A DNA stretch of 34,313 bases from an uncultured Clostridium sp. Lineage in GTDB: Bacteria; Bacillota; Clostridia; TANB77; CAG-508. Position 1 is the stretch's first letter. Each line of letters opens with the position of its first letter. Below, in pieces: positions 30,423 to 34,313 of this stretch. The translations under genes were made by a program, and so were the position numbers. Below the pieces are notes generated by a model. The model did no database searches. It was not told the origin of the DNA and saw nothing but the letters and a program-made list of their open reading frames with translations. The stretch lies in NCBI GenBank assembly GCA_946578345.1, contig CAMOBD010000013.1:1-34313 (forward strand), given 5' to 3'.

Positions 30423-32004
30423 TTTTGACCAAGTTAACGAATAGTGGTGCTGGTTTGTCTGGTCTTGATTTAAATTCTGGATGGAATTGGCATGCTATGA
30501 AGTATGGGTGGTCTTTTATTTCTACTATCTCTACCAGTTTTCCATCTGGTGATATTCCTGAAACCATAAGCCCATTCTTTTCCATTTCTTCTCTATATGC
30601 ATTATTGTATTCAAAACGGTGTCTATGTCTTTCTGCTATTTCATTTGTTTTATATACCTTTTCTGCTAAGCTTCCTTTCTTTATCACACATGGGTAGCTT
30701 CCAAGTCTCATTGTTCCACCTTTTTTTGTTACATCTTTTTGGTCATACATTATGTGTATAACAGGATTTTCGCAGATTTCATCAAATTCTTCTGAGTTTG
30801 CATCTTTTAAGTTTAGTACATCTCTTGCAAATTCTACTACTGCCATTTGCATTCCTAAACAGATGCCTAAAAATGGCACTTTATTTTCTCTTGCATATTT
30901 TATTGTTTGTATTTTTCCTTCTATTCCTCTATTTCCAAATCCCCCTGGTACTACTATTCCTTTACATTCTGCAAGCATTTCTTTTGCATTCTCTGCTGTT
31001 ATTTTTTCTGCATCAATTAATTTTACTTTTACTTTCACTCCATTTTCTATTCCCGCATGATTTAAGCTCTCTATAACTGATAAATACGAATCTTCTAGCT
31101 TAACATATTTTCCAACAATTCCTATTGTAACTTCTTTATCAGAAACCTTTTGTATCTTTTTATTTAATTTCTCCCATTCTTCATTATGTGGCTCTATGTT
31201 CTCTAATCTCAAGTGCTTACAAACTTGCATAGCAAGTCCTTCTTTTTCTAGTAACAAAGGCACTTCATATAGGCAGCTAGCAGTTCTATTTGCAATAACA
31301 CTTTCTTTTCTAACATTACAAAACAAAGCAATTTTTTCTCTCATATTATCTGGTATATCTATCTCTGTTCTACAAACCAAAATATCTGGTTTGATTCCTA
31401 ATGATTGTAATTCCTTTACAGAGTGTTGTGTAGGTTTTGATTTTAGTTCATTTGAACCTGAAATATATGGAAGTAATGTTACATGAATATACACAACATC
31501 CTCTGCTTGATTTTCAATTCCAACTTGTCTTATTGCCTCAAGCATTGATAGTCCCTCTATATCTCCTACAGTTCCACCAATTTCAGTTATTACAATATCT
31601 ACATTTTTATCCTCAAATGAATATATTTTTTCTTTTATTGCATTTGTAACATGAGGTATTACCTGTACAGTTTTGCCAAGATAATCTCCTCTTCTCTCTC
31701 TTTCTATGACCTCTTGATAAATTTTTCCCATAGTTACACTAGAATTCTTAGTCAAACTTTCATCAGTAAATCTTTCATAATGTCCCAAATCCAAATCAGT
31801 TTCAGCACCATCTTCTGTTACAAAAACCTCTCCATGCTCATATGGACTCATTGTTCCAGGATCTATATTTATATACGGATCAAACTTCTGATTTACCACT
31901 TTATATCCTCTGTTCTTCAAAAGTCTTCCTAAGGACGCCGCTGTTATTCCTTTTCCTAGTCCAGATACTACTCCACCAGTTACAAAAATATACTTTGTTT
32001 TCAT
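30412..32004 (-). CDS. pyrG: CTP synthase
   Basis: The product is 530 residues, the normal length. CTP synthase converts UTP to CTP with glutamine and ATP. The N-terminal amidoligase domain shows [40 protein letters not shown] and [20 protein letters not shown]. The glutaminase domain has PGGFGNRG, the nucleophile in LGICLGMQ, and FHPEFKSRP. The ATG follows AGAAAGGTGG. The last residues (MSL) and the stop are provided by a type E palindrome. A leader of about 240 bases carries a terminator-like hairpin, consistent with attenuation. Confidence 0.97.
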   Translation of the reverse strand: MKTKYIFVTGGVVSGLGKGITAASLGRLLKNRGYKVVNQKFDPYINIDPGTMSPYEHGEVFVTEDGAETDLDLGHYERFTDESLTKNSSVTMGKIYQEVIERERRGDYLGKTVQVIPHVTNAIKEKIYSFEDKNVDIVITEIGGTVGDIEGLSMLEAIRQVGIENQAEDVVYIHVTLLPYISGSNELKSKPTQHSVKELQSLGIKPDILVCRTEIDIPDNMREKIALFCNVRKESVIANRTASCLYEVPLLLEKEGLAMQVCKHLRLENIEPHNEEWEKLNKKIQKVSDKEVTIGIVGKYVKLEDSYLSVIESLNHAGIENGVKVKVKLIDAEKITAENAKEMLAECKGIVVPGGFGNRGIEGKIQTIKYARENKVPFLGICLGMQMAVVEFARDVLNLKDANSEEFDEICENPVIHIMYDQKDVTKKGGTMRLGSYPCVIKKGSLAEKVYKTNEIAERHRHRFEYNNAYREEMEKNGLMVSGISPDGKLVEIVEIKDHPYFIACQFHPEFKSRPDKPAPLFVNLVKMSL

Positions 32005-32025
32005 ACTACTACCACCTTTCTAAAA

Positions 32026-32083
32026 TTGACAAAAGGGACACTCCTTTTTGTCAATTTTTCTTTACACTTTGGGACACTTCTCA
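32026..32083. repeat. Type C GGGAC palindrome plus tail, in the pyrG leader
   Basis: The 29-nt unit at 32026-32054 is identical to 25416-25444. The following TTTACACTTTGGGACACT tail matches too. It ends just before the pyrG ribosome binding site region. Confidence 0.9.
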
Positions 32084-32161
32084 TTCTCTCTTGACCAATA
32101 AAACAAGAAATCTCTTGTCTCTTTTTTCAGTTCTTAAATATTTTTCCTTATAAAAAGTTAA

Positions 32162-32216
32162 AGAAGTAGATTAAACCCAAACGCAAAAAAAGCGTTTTTT
32201 TTTAACCTACTTCTTC
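32162..32216 (-). terminator. Terminator-like hairpin in the pyrG leader
   Basis: On the minus strand AAGAAGTAGGTTAAA pairs with TTTAATCTACTTCTT around an inner AACGC/GCGTT hairpin, followed by TAACTTTTTAT. It lies downstream of a promoter and upstream of pyrG. It may be an attenuator, or simply a second terminator for the prepilin-like gene. Confidence 0.6.
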
Positions 32217-32250
32217 AAAAATCTATATATAATCAAAGAACTTCATAATT

Positions 32251-32279
32251 ATATTACCACTAACTCAAAAATAAATCAA
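32251..32279 (-). promoter_or_regulatory. Promoter for pyrG
   Basis: TTGATT (32274-32279) and TAATAT (32251-32256) with a 17-base spacer on the minus strand. Confidence 0.6.
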
Positions 32280-32289
32280 GCATTTTTTT

Positions 32290-32324
32290 AAATTTTATAA
32301 ACGCACCAAGTGTTTATAAAATTT
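32290..32324. terminator. Inverted repeat at the stop of the second prepilin-like gene
   Basis: AAATTTTATAAAC (32290-32302) and GTTTATAAAATTT (32312-32324) are exact complements; the right arm reaches the TAA stop. On the minus strand it is followed by TTTAAAAAAATG, so termination would be weak. A hairpin at this place is also a feature of DGR target genes. Confidence 0.6.
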
Positions 32325-33910
32325 TACTCGACGCACAGAGCTAAACGGAATGAATCATTTGCATAAGTACCGTAATATTCACCTCGAGAAAAGAACACAC
32401 CTGAATAATCTGTATTATTGTAAATATATCCTCCTCGAATGAAGAATTTTGTTTCTGAATTTACAAAACTAGTATAATCTAAATGCCAACCACTTGTTTC
32501 GTATGTTGCATCTCCATATTTATAATATTGACTTGCTTGATTGCTATCTGTATTTTCATATGCTGTTGCGTACTCATTATTTCCTCCTATAGTATCTATG
32601 TCATCACAACAACCTGCTACATATTCATAATGACATCCAGAAAGGTCATATATGCCATATACATTTCCCGTTGAGCTTTGAAGAGTATTTTCCTCATATA
32701 AGCTTCCTCTTCCACCTCCTGTATAATATAATGTATTTTGATTTATCTCAGTTCCATTTCTTCCGTATTTACTTTCTGTTAAGTATGCCACTGCTCCCCA
32801 TTCACTATTTTTTAACATATGGCTATTTAATTCTGTTGAATAGTATTTTGCATTATCATATATCTTGTCTATTCTTATATATGACCAACTGTTATATCCT
32901 GGTTTTGTTGCCACTGTTTTATCTGTATGTTCTGGGTCTGATAATAATATATCTCCATTTGTTGAACTGCCTGGTACTATATTGGTTCCGTCTGCTTTAT
33001 TTACTAAGCTCGCTTCATATTTTCCTATCCATAAACCAGATAGCTCACTATCCCATTCTCCATTTTTAAATCCTGTTTCTGTTCCATTCATAAATGCAGG
33101 ATGTGTCATAAAATAATCTTCACTAACCATTATTTTTGTTGTACTTGCTGCATTTGCTACTTTCTTTCCTTCTGCATCTACTATTCCTCTACTATCTGAA
33201 TATCCTATTATTTGTCCACTTGCTACTGCTGCTTCTTCCGTTAGGTTTCCTTCTTGGTATGCTTGTTTACTTTCTGCTGTATCAAAATATATTATTCTAT
33301 ATGCGTATCTTGGTATCCATACAAAGTAACTATCTATTCCATCTATTGTCACTCTTGCATTTGCCCATTTGCTTGATGTGTTATCACTTGACCCTGCTCC
33401 TGCCACATAACTATATTCCGTTCCTGCTACCCATCTTTCTTGTTCTGTACTTTCCTCTCCTGTATATCTTACAAGTTCCATTGTTGTTCCGTCTGGCAAG
33501 TCTTCTTTTATTTCTGGGGCATTTGGTGTCTCGCTTACATAATTACTTGTTCCACTTAACCACTTTATTTCTATTACTCCATTTGTCATATCTGCAAGTT
33601 CTGTTTCTCCTTGTTCTGGCTCTGGTGTTGGCTGTGGTGTAAATGGCTCTTCAGGCATTATTCCATCAATATAACTCTCTACATTTGTTATTGAATCATC
33701 TGTGTATTTTGTGTCATTTGCATAAAAGTCACTTGCTTGCTCTGCTGTTCTTATTAATCCATTATCACTCAATGCAAAGTTTATTGCCACAGTCGCTAGT
33801 ATGATTATTATGATAATTGTAATTACTAACGCTACAAGCGTTATTCCTTTTTGGCTTTTCGCCATCTTTTTGTGTTTTCTTTTGTTGTTTGTGTTTCCTG
33901 TCTTTTCCAT
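32324..33910 (-). CDS. Prepilin-like protein with C-terminal formylglycine-enzyme/C-type-lectin fold (paralog 2)
   Basis: The product is 528 residues. The N-terminus has a basic stretch, then KG|ITLVALVITIIIIIILATV (Gly22, +5 Ala instead of Glu). A Pro/Glu-rich stalk (PEEPFTPQPTPEPEQGE) follows, then an FGE-like domain: GLWIGKYEASLVN, MLKNSEWGAVAYLTESKYG, GNVYGIYDLSGCHYEYVAG. It ends FFIRGGYIYNNTDYSG...NDSFRLALCVE. The leader-coding DNA is close to identical to the first paralog (33780-33850 against 19810-19880), while the last part is AT-rich, unlike paralog 1. The ATG has GAAGG upstream and a 9-bp hairpin in the leader. It is likely exported and assembled or anchored by the pilin machinery. 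Confidence 0.85.
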   Translation of the reverse strand: MEKTGNTNNKRKHKKMAKSQKGITLVALVITIIIIIILATVAINFALSDNGLIRTAEQASDFYANDTKYTDDSITNVESYIDGIMPEEPFTPQPTPEPEQGETELADMTNGVIEIKWLSGTSNYVSETPNAPEIKEDLPDGTTMELVRYTGEESTEQERWVAGTEYSYVAGAGSSDNTSSKWANARVTIDGIDSYFVWIPRYAYRIIYFDTAESKQAYQEGNLTEEAAVASGQIIGYSDSRGIVDAEGKKVANAASTTKIMVSEDYFMTHPAFMNGTETGFKNGEWDSELSGLWIGKYEASLVNKADGTNIVPGSSTNGDILLSDPEHTDKTVATKPGYNSWSYIRIDKIYDNAKYYSTELNSHMLKNSEWGAVAYLTESKYGRNGTEINQNTLYYTGGGRGSLYEENTLQSSTGNVYGIYDLSGCHYEYVAGCCDDIDTIGGNNEYATAYENTDSNQASQYYKYGDATYETSGWHLDYTSFVNSETKFFIRGGYIYNNTDYSGVFFSRGEYYGTYANDSFRLALCVE

Positions 33911-33933
33911 GTTTTCCTTCTTTTTTCTCTTTT

Positions 33934-33961
33934 GTAGTTTAGCATTTGCATTCTAAACTAC
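33934..33961 (-). promoter_or_regulatory. 5' leader hairpin of prepilin-like paralog 2
   Basis: GTAGTTTAG (33934-33942) and CTAAACTAC (33953-33961) are exact complements with a 10-base loop, about 25 bases upstream of the start codon. A TAATAT box lies just upstream on the minus strand, so the hairpin is at the mRNA 5' end. Confidence 0.55.
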
Positions 33962-34033
33962 TTATATATTATCATATTTAATTTTCTTTTATAATTGTTT
34001 TTAATTGCTTTTTTATTCTTTCGTAACGTTTTT

Positions 34034-34267
34034 TTATATATTAAATTCACACAAAAAGGACAGGCTATTTTGCAAAAACATTTTTCTTTTTGTTTTCTCA
34101 TAGTTTGTTTTTACATAGTCTATCCATTTTTTATTTATATATTCACTTATTTTTTTACTTTTTACAATTACTAAACAGCTATTATTTGCAGCACTTTTCG
34201 CTGCATTTTTTGCATCAAAATTAAAGCCTATTTTTCTAGTATCTTGCTCTCTCACTCTCTCTTTCAC
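34034..34267 (-). CDS. Doubtful 77-residue open frame ending in a degenerate palindrome
   Basis: A GTG-started frame has no good ribosome binding site. The product is basic (KERVREQDTRKIGFNFDAKN, then KKISEYINKKWIDYVKTNYE) with no family I recognise. The last ~16 residues are encoded by a decayed type E palindrome (about 34050-34080, AAAAAGGACAGGCTATTTTG), as happens for real genes here. It may be a remnant of a longer gene. Otherwise 33911-34313 is AT-rich with nothing further visible apart from the paralog 2 leader hairpin. Confidence 0.3.
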   Translation of the reverse strand: MKERVREQDTRKIGFNFDAKNAAKSAANNSCLVIVKSKKISEYINKKWIDYVKTNYEKTKRKMFLQNSLSFLCEFNI

Positions 34268-34313
34268 TCTTTCTTTATTTTTGCAATGCTTTTAGATGTG
34301 TTTTTCATCCCTA

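Overview
The window comes from a low-GC, spore-forming Gram-positive bacterium, most likely an uncultured Clostridia lineage. The evidence is the AT-rich sequence, strong AGGAGG-type ribosome binding sites, the asp23/amaP cell-envelope set, a sortase with an IPQTG substrate, a SpoVM-like sporulation peptide, and clostridial housekeeping genes. Almost all genes lie on the minus strand. The plus-strand exceptions are the VWA surface protein, nth, a 40-residue Cys-rich peptide and a bactofilin-like membrane protein.

Layout. At 1-3370 is a minus-strand operon: asp23, amaP, a DUF2273 protein, nusB, xseA, then a membrane-anchored protein cut by the window edge. At 3822-6548 are pnp and rpsO with a structured intergenic leader. 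At 6797-15445 are a SpoU-type rRNA methylase, a compact candidate type I toxin-antitoxin locus, mfd, greA, an unknown protein and a GH18 glycosidase. At 15468-18074 are dprA, folD and ylmH. At 18343-19911 and 32324-33910 are two paralogous genes with a prepilin-like N-terminus and a formylglycine-enzyme/C-type-lectin-like C-terminus. Between them lie dxs, the VWA protein, tRNA-Gln, tRNA-His, sortase, a HIT protein, a very short alaS, spoVM, a 49-residue membrane peptide, nth, the Cys-rich peptide, the bactofilin-like gene and pyrG.

Three things stand out. (1) A dispersed family of 29-31 nt palindromic elements has a GGGAC core at a fixed offset and complementary ends. Copies sit on or beside the 3' ends of many genes. 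They supply the stop codons of mfd and pyrG and the C-terminus of dxs, and one is read through in frame inside mfd. (2) A 35-residue hydrophobic peptide gene faces a convergent candidate antisense RNA, with a shared terminator, matching repeats and a sequestered ribosome binding site. It looks like a type I toxin-antitoxin locus. (3) The two prepilin/lectin proteins end in a segment that resembles the variable region of diversity-generating retroelements. In the first gene this end is sharply GC-rich (56 %, against a clearly AT-rich surround). No reverse transcriptase or template repeat is present in the window.

Small genes and RNA structures were read directly from the bases. Function assignments come from motif recognition without database searches.
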